From: Flavobacteriales bacterium
Lineage (GTDB): Bacteria; Bacteroidota; Bacteroidia; CAIKAF01
Length of the DNA stretch: 64,000 nt
Assembly: GCA_022402535.1 (NCBI GenBank)
Contig: JAKRSD010000019.1
Location: 123,933-187,932 of the forward strand
Direction of reading: 5' to 3'
Translations under genes and position numbers: made by a program
Notes under the pieces: model-generated
What the model saw: the letters and a program-made list of their open reading frames with translations, nothing else
The model's database searches: none
What the model was told of the DNA's origin: nothing
In this document: piece by piece, positions 1-7,587 of the stretch
Layout: every line of letters starts with the position of its first letter
Numbering within the stretch: the stretch's first letter is position 1

Positions 1-1
1 G

Positions 2-556
2 TTGATTTCGGCGGTCGGATTAATTCTGCTTGTAAACAAGCAGGAAGAGGTTCAGGTAAACACCACTAAAAATACACCGCCCGAAAAGACAAAACCTGCT
101 GTTACTAATAACAAAGAAAAGGGCGATGCTTTTGAAGATTTTGTGATACAGAAAGTGGGTTCTGCACCCGGTATTTCATTTACGGGCAAAAACTCCGATT
201 ACCACAAAAACGGCATCAGTGCCACTGAAAATAAGGAACCCGATTTAAAATTTACGCATAAAAATACAGCCATAGCGGTGGAGTGTAAATGGCGCAAAGA
301 GTTTGTGAACGGCAAAATAGACTGGGCCAAAGACTATCAGGTAGAAAACTACCACCGTTTTGAAGAAAAGCAAAAATGCTTTGTGTTTATTGCCATTGGC
401 ATAGGAGGGGAGCCGGGGAGTCCTAACGAATTTTACTTGGTTCCGTTATACAGGCTTACCAAAACCTTTGCTTCGCGGGAGTATATTTCGGAGTATATGT
501 TAAACCCTGAAAAGGGTATTCGATATAATAGTACCAAGAAGGTATTTGTGCAATAA
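2..556 (+). CDS. PD-(D/E)XK nuclease-like protein, 5' partial
   Basis: The reading frame is open to the left edge, so the true start probably lies outside the window; the leftmost residues (SAVGLILL) look like the end of a membrane helix. The C-terminal ~140 residues look like a PD-(D/E)XK restriction-endonuclease-like fold: an N-terminal acidic helix (GDAFEDFVIQK), then Asp81 in EPDLKF and Glu94-x-Lys96 in AVECKW, the usual spacing for the catalytic D...ExK triad. This predicts a Mg-dependent DNA nuclease, perhaps membrane anchored, but the family is not recognised beyond the fold. The stop codon lies inside a direct repeat that is copied again about 115 bp downstream. It could instead be an inactive member used for DNA or tRNA binding. 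Confidence 0.6.
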   Translation: MISAVGLILLVNKQEEVQVNTTKNTPPEKTKPAVTNNKEKGDAFEDFVIQKVGSAPGISFTGKNSDYHKNGISATENKEPDLKFTHKNTAIAVECKWRKEFVNGKIDWAKDYQVENYHRFEEKQKCFVFIAIGIGGEPGSPNEFYLVPLYRLTKTFASREYISEYMLNPEKGIRYNSTKKVFVQ

Positions 557-698
557 GTTCCGGCGGGTGGTAACAATCAGCGGAGGCAAAATAACCACCC
601 GAGGAAAAAACCGGTCGGTGAAAACACCGACCGGGAGCAACAATAGTACCAAGAAGGTATTTGTGCAATAAATTCCGGCGGGTGATAACACCCACTGG
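527..698. repeat. Paired-palindrome element, locus 1, with duplicated gene 3' end
   Basis: A 49-bp direct repeat with two mismatches occurs at 527-575 and 642-690. Its first 30 bp are the last codons and TAA stop of the upstream gene. Between and after the copies lie three hairpins: CGGGTGGT/ACCACCCG (564-571 with 594-601), a perfect 10-bp stem CCGGTCGGTG-AAAA-CACCGACCGG (611-634), and an imperfect CCGGCGGGTG-ATAA-CACCCACTGG (675-698). Related palindromes recur near 33.0 and 33.65 kb. The layout suggests a REP/MITE-like mobile palindrome; no transposase is encoded nearby. Confidence 0.8.
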
Positions 699-768
699 AG
701 ACAGATAATTACCATTGGATAAAATAAGGGAAAACCGAAAGATTTCCCCTTTATTCTATTAAATAAAA

Positions 769-1293
769 TTATTGTTTGAAAAAGGTTTGTGTACCTGTAA
801 AAAGTAGTTCATTATTTAGGTTTCTCTCCAGAAATGATTTTAGTTCAGAAGATGAACTAAAGTTTTTATTTATACAATTTGAAACTTCTGAGAGAATAGC
901 TGTAGAACCTGCTAATTCGATTTTAAACAATAAATATCCAGGATCAGTATTAATTTCATCAGCTTGTCTTTTTAAATTAAAAAAATTTGTAGTTCCGATT
1001 GTTGAAACATGCCCTTCGTAATAGGTCGTTACTTTAGTTTTAGTGCCAAATTCATCAAATTCATCATAAGATGTTGATAGTCCATAAACAAAATCAGATT
1101 TTTTTGCCATATAATAGATGGGGTTACTTCCATCCGGATTTTTTTCTCCGTCAGCACTTTCCCACTTTCCAAGCCAATTGATATCTATTTTGACATTTGG
1201 TTTGTCAATAGGAACTTGACTTTCATATGGACAGCCAGTAAATAGAATTAAGCCTAAAAAAAGAACGGTTAAGAGTTTAAATCTTGATTTCAT
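769..1293 (-). CDS. Hypothetical lipoprotein
   Basis: A 174-residue predicted lipoprotein. The N-terminus MKSRFKLLTVLFLGLILFTGC is a signal peptide followed by a lipobox (LFTGC), with the mature protein starting CPYESQVPIDKPNVKID. No known catalytic domain is recognised. The sequence around NWLGKWES, with beta-strand-like alternation after it, is reminiscent of small lipocalin-like or META-like Bacteroidota lipoproteins, but this is only an impression. It lies in the low-GC accessory patch with two other unknown genes on the same strand, starting about 20 bp downstream of the HEPN-like gene, so it may be co-transcribed with them. Confidence 0.65.
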   Translation of the reverse strand: MKSRFKLLTVLFLGLILFTGCPYESQVPIDKPNVKIDINWLGKWESADGEKNPDGSNPIYYMAKKSDFVYGLSTSYDEFDEFGTKTKVTTYYEGHVSTIGTTNFFNLKRQADEINTDPGYLLFKIELAGSTAILSEVSNCINKNFSSSSELKSFLERNLNNELLFTGTQTFFKQ

Positions 1294-1313
1294 TTTTGTT
1301 TTTAGTTTATGTT

Positions 1314-1724
1314 TTATTTTGATTCAGAATATGTTTTTATTTTTTCCAGTCTTTTTATTGCCGTGTTTGTTGCTTGAGCAGAAAAACGGTATTTACTGTA
1401 ACGGGCAGTCCAAGATAAATCGAGCATTTGGTTGTAAATTGCGGCTACTTCCGTAGGGCAATGGCATTCAACCAATTTTCTCATTTCGTTGTGCCGTTTT
1501 CCTCTTTTTTTTGTCTGAACGCAATATTCTTCGAACCCTGTAACTTCAATTTCAGATCCTTCCTGATTTACTTTGATTGGGAAAATAGCATGTCTCAGAT
1601 AATGCATTGAAGCATAAAATGCGGTTGTAATTACCCAATCATTAAATTCTCCCATATCAGCTAAATGGGTACATATTTTATAATTATGTTGAGCATGTTT
1701 ATGCGACGTGTAATTTTCCTCCAT
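1314..1724 (-). CDS. HEPN-like hypothetical protein
   Basis: About 136 residues from the chosen start (MEENYTSHKHAQHN); a longer form starting MTDTICPMEEN at 1745 is also open. The helical segment FNDWVITTAFYASMHYLRHAIFP followed by a basic HxxxR-like stretch (GKRHNEMRKLV) and a helical tail resembles small HEPN-domain proteins, which are often RNases or toxin components. A clean Rx4-6H catalytic motif is not evident. The start overlaps the 3' end of the upstream gene by about 26 bp, so the two are translationally linked. This arrangement would fit a two-gene toxin-antitoxin or defence module, but that function is inferred from layout only. Confidence 0.5.
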   Translation of the reverse strand: MEENYTSHKHAQHNYKICTHLADMGEFNDWVITTAFYASMHYLRHAIFPIKVNQEGSEIEVTGFEEYCVQTKKRGKRHNEMRKLVECHCPTEVAAIYNQMLDLSWTARYSKYRFSAQATNTAIKRLEKIKTYSESK

Positions 1725-2190
1725 AGGACAGATTGTATCCGTCAATCAACACTGCGTTAGGGTCAAAGTGGGGGTTGGCGGGGGTTATTATACTGGTAAA
1801 GTCGAAAGTGCTTTCGGTATTATTTGCCTTTTTTATTTCTACGCTTTTTTTATAAACCGACAAAAACTCATCTTTGCAGAAGTCGTCTTCGTTTACTAAA
1901 AACAACGCGGTGAATTGGTAAATATTTTTTACTTTCATGTAAACCATTTCACAGCTGAAGCCCGAGCTTCTAATAAACGCTAAAATTTCAAGGCTAAGTT
2001 TGGCTGCTCTTTCCAGGTTTTTATTCAAGGTTTCGAGCCTTAACTTATTATCGTTATCTACTTGATCTTTTCTACCGTTGAAATATGCATCAATAAGGTC
2101 ATCAGCTGAAAATTGGCTGCCATTATTCCCTTTGCTGATTGGATTTAATGTCCAATCGTTTTGGGTAATGTGTAATGTTTTGGCTTCCAT
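1699..2190 (-). CDS. Hypothetical protein, partner of the HEPN-like gene
   Basis: A 163-residue soluble protein with no family I recognise. It has no signal peptide or membrane segment. The middle (residues about 25-70) is charged and probably helical (SADDLIDAYFNGRKDQVDNDNKLRLETLNKNLERAAKLSL is the region), followed by a mixed alpha/beta part. The end overlaps the start of the HEPN-like gene. Upstream lies an A/T-rich 270-bp spacer. A role as the antidote or substrate adaptor of the HEPN-like protein is possible but not shown. Confidence 0.5.
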   Translation of the reverse strand: MEAKTLHITQNDWTLNPISKGNNGSQFSADDLIDAYFNGRKDQVDNDNKLRLETLNKNLERAAKLSLEILAFIRSSGFSCEMVYMKVKNIYQFTALFLVNEDDFCKDEFLSVYKKSVEIKKANNTESTFDFTSIITPANPHFDPNAVLIDGYNLSYGGKLHVA

Positions 2191-2335
2191 TTCGCTAATT
2201 TAGGTCTTAATTGGCTTGCAAACTTAGGTTATTTTTTAAAAATGCAAACAATAAACTGTTAAAATTTCTTCTTCTTCTAAAATCACGACCTGTGCTTAAA
2301 TCATAATTTCCAAGCGTGAGCGGTTGTAGCGATTA

Positions 2336-2398
2336 CCCCGCAGTACCGACGCTTCGGCGAGTACGAGGAGTAATAGAGGAAAACTCGACCCACCGGGG
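2336..2398. other. Structured GC-rich intergenic element
   Basis: Within an otherwise A/T-rich spacer lies a GC-rich block. It contains a hairpin built on GTACCGACGC-TTCG-GCGAGTAC (2343-2364), closed by possible outer pairing of CCCCG (2336-2340) with CGGGG (2394-2398). It matches no riboswitch or RNA family I recognise. It could be a repeat remnant or a small structured RNA. Confidence 0.35.
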
Positions 2399-2412
2399 CA
2401 CGCCCAAAAAAT

Positions 2413-2450
2413 AAAAAAGCACTTCCCTGCAGAGAAATGCTTTTTATATG
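2413..2450 (-). terminator. Intrinsic terminator of the sulfur operon
   Basis: Read on the minus strand, a 14-bp stem with two G-U pairs and a TGCA loop is followed by TTTTTTATTTTTT. It lies about 20-55 bp after the stop codon of the porin-like gene and closes the long minus-strand sulfur operon. Confidence 0.8.
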
Positions 2451-2467
2451 CGATGTATACCAAAGTA

Positions 2468-3892
2468 TTAAAAGTGAAAATTGAACACGAGGTTATATAA
2501 CATCATATTCACTTTGTTGAATTCGTAACGGGGATTATTGTAGGTTTCGCCGGCTTTAATTTTACCCACTACCAGCAGCTGAATGTCGAAACCGCGCAGG
2601 AAACCATTGAAGGCATAGCGCACATCGGCATTGATTTGTCCGTAGGAAGGCATACCGTATTTGTTGAGCGAGGCGTTTTTTGCATCCGGCATGTGTATGT
2701 ACCCTCCGCCCAGTGAGGCTTTAATGCCGATTTTGGGTGCGAAATAATTTACTTTTCCCACCAGTGCGTGTACATTGCCGAACCCTTCGCTACGCTCACG
2801 GGGCAAAAATGTATAAAACGGATCGCGGCCCCATTCGCGCGGAAACAGGTAACGCCCGTGTGCGGTGATGTGGTTATAGTTGAGCGAAGTTTCCCAGTTT
2901 TTGTCTTTCCATCCGAAAGTTCCGCCTATGGTCATCGATTTGTTTCCCCGGCGCACATACGTTTTGGAAGGGTCGGCATTTCCGCCGTTGTTTATCGCAT
3001 CCTGGCGAATGAACTGCATGCCGGTGAACAGTTTGGATTTGTTTTTTAATTGAAATGTAAAATCGGTTTGTAACATGGCGGTGTTGAGTACATTTTCAAT
3101 ATAATAATCCCAGACCTGAATTTTAAGGATGGGATTGGGGTTATAATGAATTCCCAAAACGGCTGTTCCTGCACTTTTAATGTTATTCAGATAGTTGGAA
3201 GGTGTACCGTCGGGGTTCAAACCCTGCGGAAATACCCCGATGGATTTGCCTCCCTGATACCATTTTACGGTTCCGCGTGGCGAAAATCCGTAAAGAAATC
3301 CCCCTTCGAAACGGGTGTTTTTCAGCTCGTTGATATCAAACCATAGACCTTCCACGCCGGAGGGACGCATACGTCCGTCCTGCAGGTTAATGAGCGGTGT
3401 GTTGATGAGTATTTTACCAAATTCAATATGTGATTTGCGAAAGTTATATTTGATGAAAAGTTCCTCCAGCCGGTCAAGGTCGTATTTATTGTGGCCGTCT
3501 TCCACGTCAAACAATCCTAATTCATAGCGGCTGGGTTGGTTGGTGAGGCTGTCATTTTTGGTAAAATCCGAAGAACCGATATTAAAGATGAAAAACCCGC
3601 TGATACCGGCTTGAAAACCTTTGAATCTGCCGGTTTCATATCGGAGTCCACCACCGGCGGCATTGGCAAAATAGTCGGTAAGTCCGGCACGGTTATCTGT
3701 TGCCATAAAGTAATAACGGATATGGCCGTGGGCTGTACCTGATCGGAATGCATATAGTAAAGAAGTGGAGTCTGTGGATTTGATATTTTTCCCTTTCCAG
3801 ATTCCCGGACGTTCGGGGATATCCTGATGTTGTGCCAATACAGGGTGAAGCAGAGAGAAAAATAGCCCTCCTGCCAGTAGTATTTTTTTCAT
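2468..3892 (-). CDS. Porin-like outer-membrane beta-barrel protein
   Basis: 474 residues with a cleavable signal peptide ending VLAQ. The mature protein is rich in alternating, aromatic-terminated strands (for example the final MMLYNLVFNFHF), the signature of an outer-membrane beta barrel that ends in Phe. Length and layout (YYFMATDNRAGLTDYFANAAGGGLRY region, RLEELFIKYNFRKSHIEFGK region) match OprD-type porins found in Bacteroidota. It is the last gene of the sulfur operon, 15 bp after the DsrE-like gene, so it may be the outer-membrane entry route for a small sulfur-containing anion. The substrate is inference from context. Confidence 0.75.
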   Translation of the reverse strand: MKKILLAGGLFFSLLHPVLAQHQDIPERPGIWKGKNIKSTDSTSLLYAFRSGTAHGHIRYYFMATDNRAGLTDYFANAAGGGLRYETGRFKGFQAGISGFFIFNIGSSDFTKNDSLTNQPSRYELGLFDVEDGHNKYDLDRLEELFIKYNFRKSHIEFGKILINTPLINLQDGRMRPSGVEGLWFDINELKNTRFEGGFLYGFSPRGTVKWYQGGKSIGVFPQGLNPDGTPSNYLNNIKSAGTAVLGIHYNPNPILKIQVWDYYIENVLNTAMLQTDFTFQLKNKSKLFTGMQFIRQDAINNGGNADPSKTYVRRGNKSMTIGGTFGWKDKNWETSLNYNHITAHGRYLFPREWGRDPFYTFLPRERSEGFGNVHALVGKVNYFAPKIGIKASLGGGYIHMPDAKNASLNKYGMPSYGQINADVRYAFNGFLRGFDIQLLVVGKIKAGETYNNPRYEFNKVNMMLYNLVFNFHF

Positions 3893-3907
3893 AATGAACT
3901 TTCTTTT

Positions 3908-4357
3908 TTAGAATCCAGCTTTGATGTAAAACCAGCCTTCGGCCTGTCGCGAAACGATATGCAGTATGCCGGCTTTTACATATCCGGCGGCCGGAGTGAT
4001 TTCTTCTTTTTTGACATTTCGTTCGCTCATCGAAAACTCACAGGCGCTGAACAGAATTCCTTTTTTTGCATAACCTTCCAGTTTGGCGGTAACCACCGAT
4101 TTGTCGGGTTGCAGCATGGTGAGCCCGGGCCCGTGGCAAACCACCTCTATTTTGGTTTCGGGAGCCACGGATGTTATATTTCCGATTTGTTTCATCAGGG
4201 CTTTGTGTGCCATGGTATCGGCTGTGGTCAGCTGAAATACGATGTTATATGCTTTGGTTTCTTCATTGCTGGTTTCGTTAAAAAAATCTGAAGCCATCTG
4301 ACTGTTTGCTGCGATGAATGAACCCAAAAAGGCGATGATAAAAAGTGTCTTTTTCAT
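3908..4357 (-). CDS. DsrE-family protein with signal peptide
   Basis: 149 residues. An N-terminal signal peptide (MKKTLFIIAFLGSFIAANSQ) sends it to the periplasm. The rest matches the DsrE/DsrF-like alpha/beta fold: AYNIVFQLTTAD, then KIEVVCHGPGL with Cys74, and GILFSACEFSM with Cys106. Cys106 sits where DsrE-like proteins carry the sulfur-accepting cysteine. DsrE relatives bind and pass on persulfide sulfur or thiosulfonate. Placement 11 bp after the SoxB-like gene and before the porin supports a sulfur-carrier or trapping role in the periplasm. Exact partner and chemistry are not evident. Confidence 0.8.
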   Translation of the reverse strand: MKKTLFIIAFLGSFIAANSQMASDFFNETSNEETKAYNIVFQLTTADTMAHKALMKQIGNITSVAPETKIEVVCHGPGLTMLQPDKSVVTAKLEGYAKKGILFSACEFSMSERNVKKEEITPAAGYVKAGILHIVSRQAEGWFYIKAGF

Positions 4358-4368
4358 GTTATATTTTG

Positions 4369-6060
4369 TTATTTAAATTCATAATCCACTCCCCAAACCT
4401 GAGTAAGCAGGGTTTCGGGAGCGTCCAGCGCTACGGCATTTTTGTGCGGGTTAGGCGCCACGGGCGAGTTGGCCTTTAAATAGGCTTTTAGGGTGCTGTG
4501 CAGCGTGAATTCCGTGTTTTTGGTTTCTTTCACGTTTTTGAACCGGCAGAGCATATCTTCAGGGTCGCCCTCGCGTTCGCATGCGCAGATGCTGTAGGTT
4601 TTGTTCAAATCGAGCGGAGCGTCGCCCACGGTTACGGTTTGAACACGTTTTCCCTTTTCGGCAAAGGCATTGAAGGTGACTTTCATGCCGTTGAATTTAA
4701 TGACCCATCCGCCGAAACGCTCAGATGCATTTTTAGCAAACACGTTGTTTAATTCTTTTTCGAGCCATTCCTGAATTTGTTTTCCGGTAACTTTTCCGGT
4801 TCGTACCGTGCTGTTTACGGGGAGCATATCAAACAGATATCCGTTGGTAATGGGGATATTGCCTGTTTCATCTTTGGTTACCCGGGGCGGACAGAATCGG
4901 AACCCGTTAGATAACACGATATCCACTCCCGGAACCTGCCATTTCAGCGCATCCAGGATCATGGTGTCGATGGTGTTTTCTATCACAAAATACCGATAGA
5001 GCGGCACTGAACTATACCCGATTACATCGTAAATGTCCGATTTGAACGGTTTTTCATTTTCGTCAATCAGTGCTTTTACTTCTTTGTCGGCTTTGTATTT
5101 GTCGGCATCAATTTCAACCAGTTCGTATTCGTCTTTGATGATTTTTCCGTTTTCGACCGTGAGTTGTAATTGGCCCACAAACGAACCGAAGGCTCCGGGT
5201 TCTACCACTTTGGCGTATTTGCCGATGATGGGTTTGCGCACACGTTCATGCGTATCGCCGCCCAAAATGTAATCTACGCCCTTGCAGTATTCTTGATTGG
5301 AAAGGTGAATCTGTTGTGATAAACCCAAATGCGAAAGCAATATAACAAACTGGCATTGTTCCTGATTGCGCAGCACATCTATGTAATGGGCCAGATTTTC
5401 TTCGGGATGGGTATAGATGATTCCCTTGCTGTAATTGGGCGATTGACGAATGGGAACGAGCGGATCGGTATACGATAAAAAACCGATTTTTATGCCGGCC
5501 ACATGCCAGGTATGATAAGGCTGAAAAATGAGCTCTCCTTTTTTTCCGTCGCCCAAATCGTGATACATATTGGTGCAGATTTTAGGCGCATGAAGCGAAC
5601 CCAATAACTTCTGCATGGCTTTTTTGTAATAAATCACCTCCCAGTTTCCAGGAATGTACAAATCGTAGTTTAAGGCATTTAAAATGGGTACAATGGCTTC
5701 TCCCGTGGTTTTTACGGAGAGTTCGCTGCCCTGAAACATATCACCCGTGTCGATTAAAAAAGTGTTAGGAAATTTTTTCCGTTCCTGTTTCAGATAGGTG
5801 GCTAATTGGGCATATCCGCCTGTTTTACGGAATACCGATTTGCCGTTTTCCCAAAAAAGTTCATCGTGCGGATGCACCTGACAATGCACATCGGTGGTCT
5901 GTAATATATTGATTACAGTTGGTTTGCCTTCTTCTGTTATATTCAGCGGATTTTCTTCAGCATGGCTGTTGCCTGCAAGAACAGAAAGGGGCTGCAATAA
6001 CCCCGCAGAAACACCTGCCAGGCTCATCTTCTTAATAAAATCTCTTCTTTGCTTTGTCAT
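4369..6060 (-). CDS. SoxB/5'-nucleotidase-like metallophosphatase
   Basis: 563 residues with a twin-arginine type leader (KQRRDFIKKMSLAGVSAG), so likely exported folded. The N-terminal metallophosphatase domain carries the dinuclear metal motifs: TTDVHCQ (Asp57, His59), DTGD (104-107), GNWE (138-141), SHLG (243-246) and GGDTHE (267-272). The C-terminal half (from about 345) is the 5'-nucleotidase C domain. GNWE in place of GNHE recalls SoxB, the thiosulfohydrolase of the Sox pathway, and the first His of the usual GGHTH is Asp here. Given its place between a TsdA-like cytochrome and a DsrE-like protein, hydrolysis of an S-thiosulfonate is attractive. A nucleotidase activity remains possible. 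Confidence 0.8.
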   Translation of the reverse strand: MTKQRRDFIKKMSLAGVSAGLLQPLSVLAGNSHAEENPLNITEEGKPTVINILQTTDVHCQVHPHDELFWENGKSVFRKTGGYAQLATYLKQERKKFPNTFLIDTGDMFQGSELSVKTTGEAIVPILNALNYDLYIPGNWEVIYYKKAMQKLLGSLHAPKICTNMYHDLGDGKKGELIFQPYHTWHVAGIKIGFLSYTDPLVPIRQSPNYSKGIIYTHPEENLAHYIDVLRNQEQCQFVILLSHLGLSQQIHLSNQEYCKGVDYILGGDTHERVRKPIIGKYAKVVEPGAFGSFVGQLQLTVENGKIIKDEYELVEIDADKYKADKEVKALIDENEKPFKSDIYDVIGYSSVPLYRYFVIENTIDTMILDALKWQVPGVDIVLSNGFRFCPPRVTKDETGNIPITNGYLFDMLPVNSTVRTGKVTGKQIQEWLEKELNNVFAKNASERFGGWVIKFNGMKVTFNAFAEKGKRVQTVTVGDAPLDLNKTYSICACEREGDPEDMLCRFKNVKETKNTEFTLHSTLKAYLKANSPVAPNPHKNAVALDAPETLLTQVWGVDYEFK

Positions 6061-6063
6061 AAT

Positions 6064-7125
6064 TTACTTTTTTGAGTAAAACTCTTTAATCGGATTAAAA
6101 GGACCGTATTTGTGCTGTTCTTCCGAAAAACTGTCGGCATAAGGGCCGAAAGGATGATCAATCGGTTTTTTAGCAATATCGGGCCAGTCTTTGGGTACAT
6201 TTTTATGCGGCCTTTCCTGCGAATTTACGTAAGCGGCCACATCCCATGCTTCTTCATCGGTGAGTTGCGGACTGTTATGTGTGGCTCCCAAAGGCATGTT
6301 ATATTTTACATATTTTGCAAAATTACTCATGCGGTACAAACCGGCTGCATCATTATAACTGTGTTTTCCCCAAAGCGGCGGAAAGGTATATTCGCTTCCG
6401 TCGGGCAGTAACTGTCCCTGACCATCGGCCTGGTGACAACTTTGGCATTTGGCTTCGTATACCGATTTTCCTTTTACGGGGTCAGCGGCCCGATCCAAAA
6501 AGGCTAACTCTTTTAGTCCTGAACCTTCTGCTTTTTCTCCTTTTTTTACGTTCGTTCCCAAAAATTCGATATACGATTTGATGGCTTGCATTTCTTCGCT
6601 TTCTACCTTGAGCGGTTTACCGTTCAGGCTTCGTTCAAAACAATCGTTCACCCGTTTATAAATATCTTCTTCCTGTCCGCTGCGTGCCCTGAATTTGGGA
6701 TACGTGGAGGCCACGGAACCGTAATTGTTCCCGAATATACGGGTGCCTGCATCCAAATGACAGTTTTGGCAATTTAGTCCGTTGCTGATTTTAGCCACAG
6801 AACCGTTCGGGCCTAAATATTTGGAAGTATGGGCAATCAACTCTTTCCCGTATTCTACCTGTTTTTTCAGCCCTGCATCGGTGATGGTATTTATATCGGG
6901 CGCTTTCCAAAATCGGGATTCATCATCGGCTTGTTTTGTGTTGTCTGTTATATCGGCAAGAACCGGCGTTGATTTTTTCTGAAACACTTTTTCAATCCGA
7001 TCCCTATTTACATACAGGATTGGTAATGCCAATAACACCATAGTAAGAAGAATCAGCGTTCTGATTACTTTTCTGAAGAGTGAAAGTACTTCTTCGAATC
7101 CGTCTTTGGGGCTATTTGTTTCCAC
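6064..7125 (-). CDS. tsdA: TsdA-like dihaem c-type cytochrome
   Basis: 353 residues: an N-terminal transmembrane anchor (about 20-40) and two haem c domains. CQNCH (119-123) starts the first, followed by LDAGT and the region TYPKFRARSG...RVNDCFERSLNGKPL, whose Cys162 sits where thiosulfate dehydrogenase (TsdA) has the axial Cys ligand of its catalytic haem. CQSCH (227-231) starts the second, with Met277 in KYNMPLG as probable distal ligand and the TsdA-like tail DEEAWDVAAYVNSQERP. TsdA couples two thiosulfates to tetrathionate and passes electrons on. The membrane anchor is unlike soluble periplasmic TsdA. Three bases separate it from the SoxB-like gene. Family placement is good; reaction direction is open. 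Confidence 0.8.
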   Translation of the reverse strand: METNSPKDGFEEVLSLFRKVIRTLILLTMVLLALPILYVNRDRIEKVFQKKSTPVLADITDNTKQADDESRFWKAPDINTITDAGLKKQVEYGKELIAHTSKYLGPNGSVAKISNGLNCQNCHLDAGTRIFGNNYGSVASTYPKFRARSGQEEDIYKRVNDCFERSLNGKPLKVESEEMQAIKSYIEFLGTNVKKGEKAEGSGLKELAFLDRAADPVKGKSVYEAKCQSCHQADGQGQLLPDGSEYTFPPLWGKHSYNDAAGLYRMSNFAKYVKYNMPLGATHNSPQLTDEEAWDVAAYVNSQERPHKNVPKDWPDIAKKPIDHPFGPYADSFSEEQHKYGPFNPIKEFYSKK

Positions 7126-7150
7126 GATAGAAAAGGATTATTGATTGCTA

Positions 7151-7564
7151 TTAATGCGGCAGTTTATCTTTAATCACACCATATAAAAAGGTACCCAATG
7201 TGGCAAATAAAAAGACGACAGCCATCGTGAGGTATCCATAACCGATATTTACCACCATCGGTCCGGGACAAGCTCCGCTTAATGCCCAACCCAGGCCAAA
7301 AATGCTTCCTCCGATAAGGTATCGGGCAACGGATTTTTCTTTTGGATGAAACTGAATGGGGTTACCTTCGAAATCGCGAAGTTTAAATTTTTTAATCAAC
7401 GCCACACCAATTACACCCAAGGTTACTGCGGTTCCGATAATTCCGTACATATGAAATGACTGAAACCGGAACATTTCCTGAATACGGTACCAGGACAACG
7501 CTTCTGATTTGGCCATTACAATACCAAATACAATTCCTACAACTAAAAATTTAATGAATTTCAT
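7151..7564 (-). CDS. YeeE/YedE-type sulfur transporter half (DUF6691)
   Basis: 137 residues with about four membrane helices and the conserved GWALSGACPGPMVVNIGYG segment (residues about 90-108), whose Cys is characteristic of the YeeE/YedE thiosulfate-transport family. It corresponds to one half of a full-length YeeE. The other half is encoded by the gene just upstream, 23 bp away, so the two probably pair in the inner membrane. YeeE in Enterobacteria imports thiosulfate. In this operon the likely cargo is thiosulfate or another sulfane-sulfur compound. Confidence 0.85.
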   Translation of the reverse strand: MKFIKFLVVGIVFGIVMAKSEALSWYRIQEMFRFQSFHMYGIIGTAVTLGVIGVALIKKFKLRDFEGNPIQFHPKEKSVARYLIGGSIFGLGWALSGACPGPMVVNIGYGYLTMAVVFLFATLGTFLYGVIKDKLPH

Positions 7565-7587
7565 GTTCTATTTTCTCAACAGTTGAT

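Noticed and set aside
456..715. Two overlapping minus-strand open frames across the palindromes
   Set aside because: They arise from the direct repeats and hairpins, overlap each other and the real gene, and show no domain or start signal.
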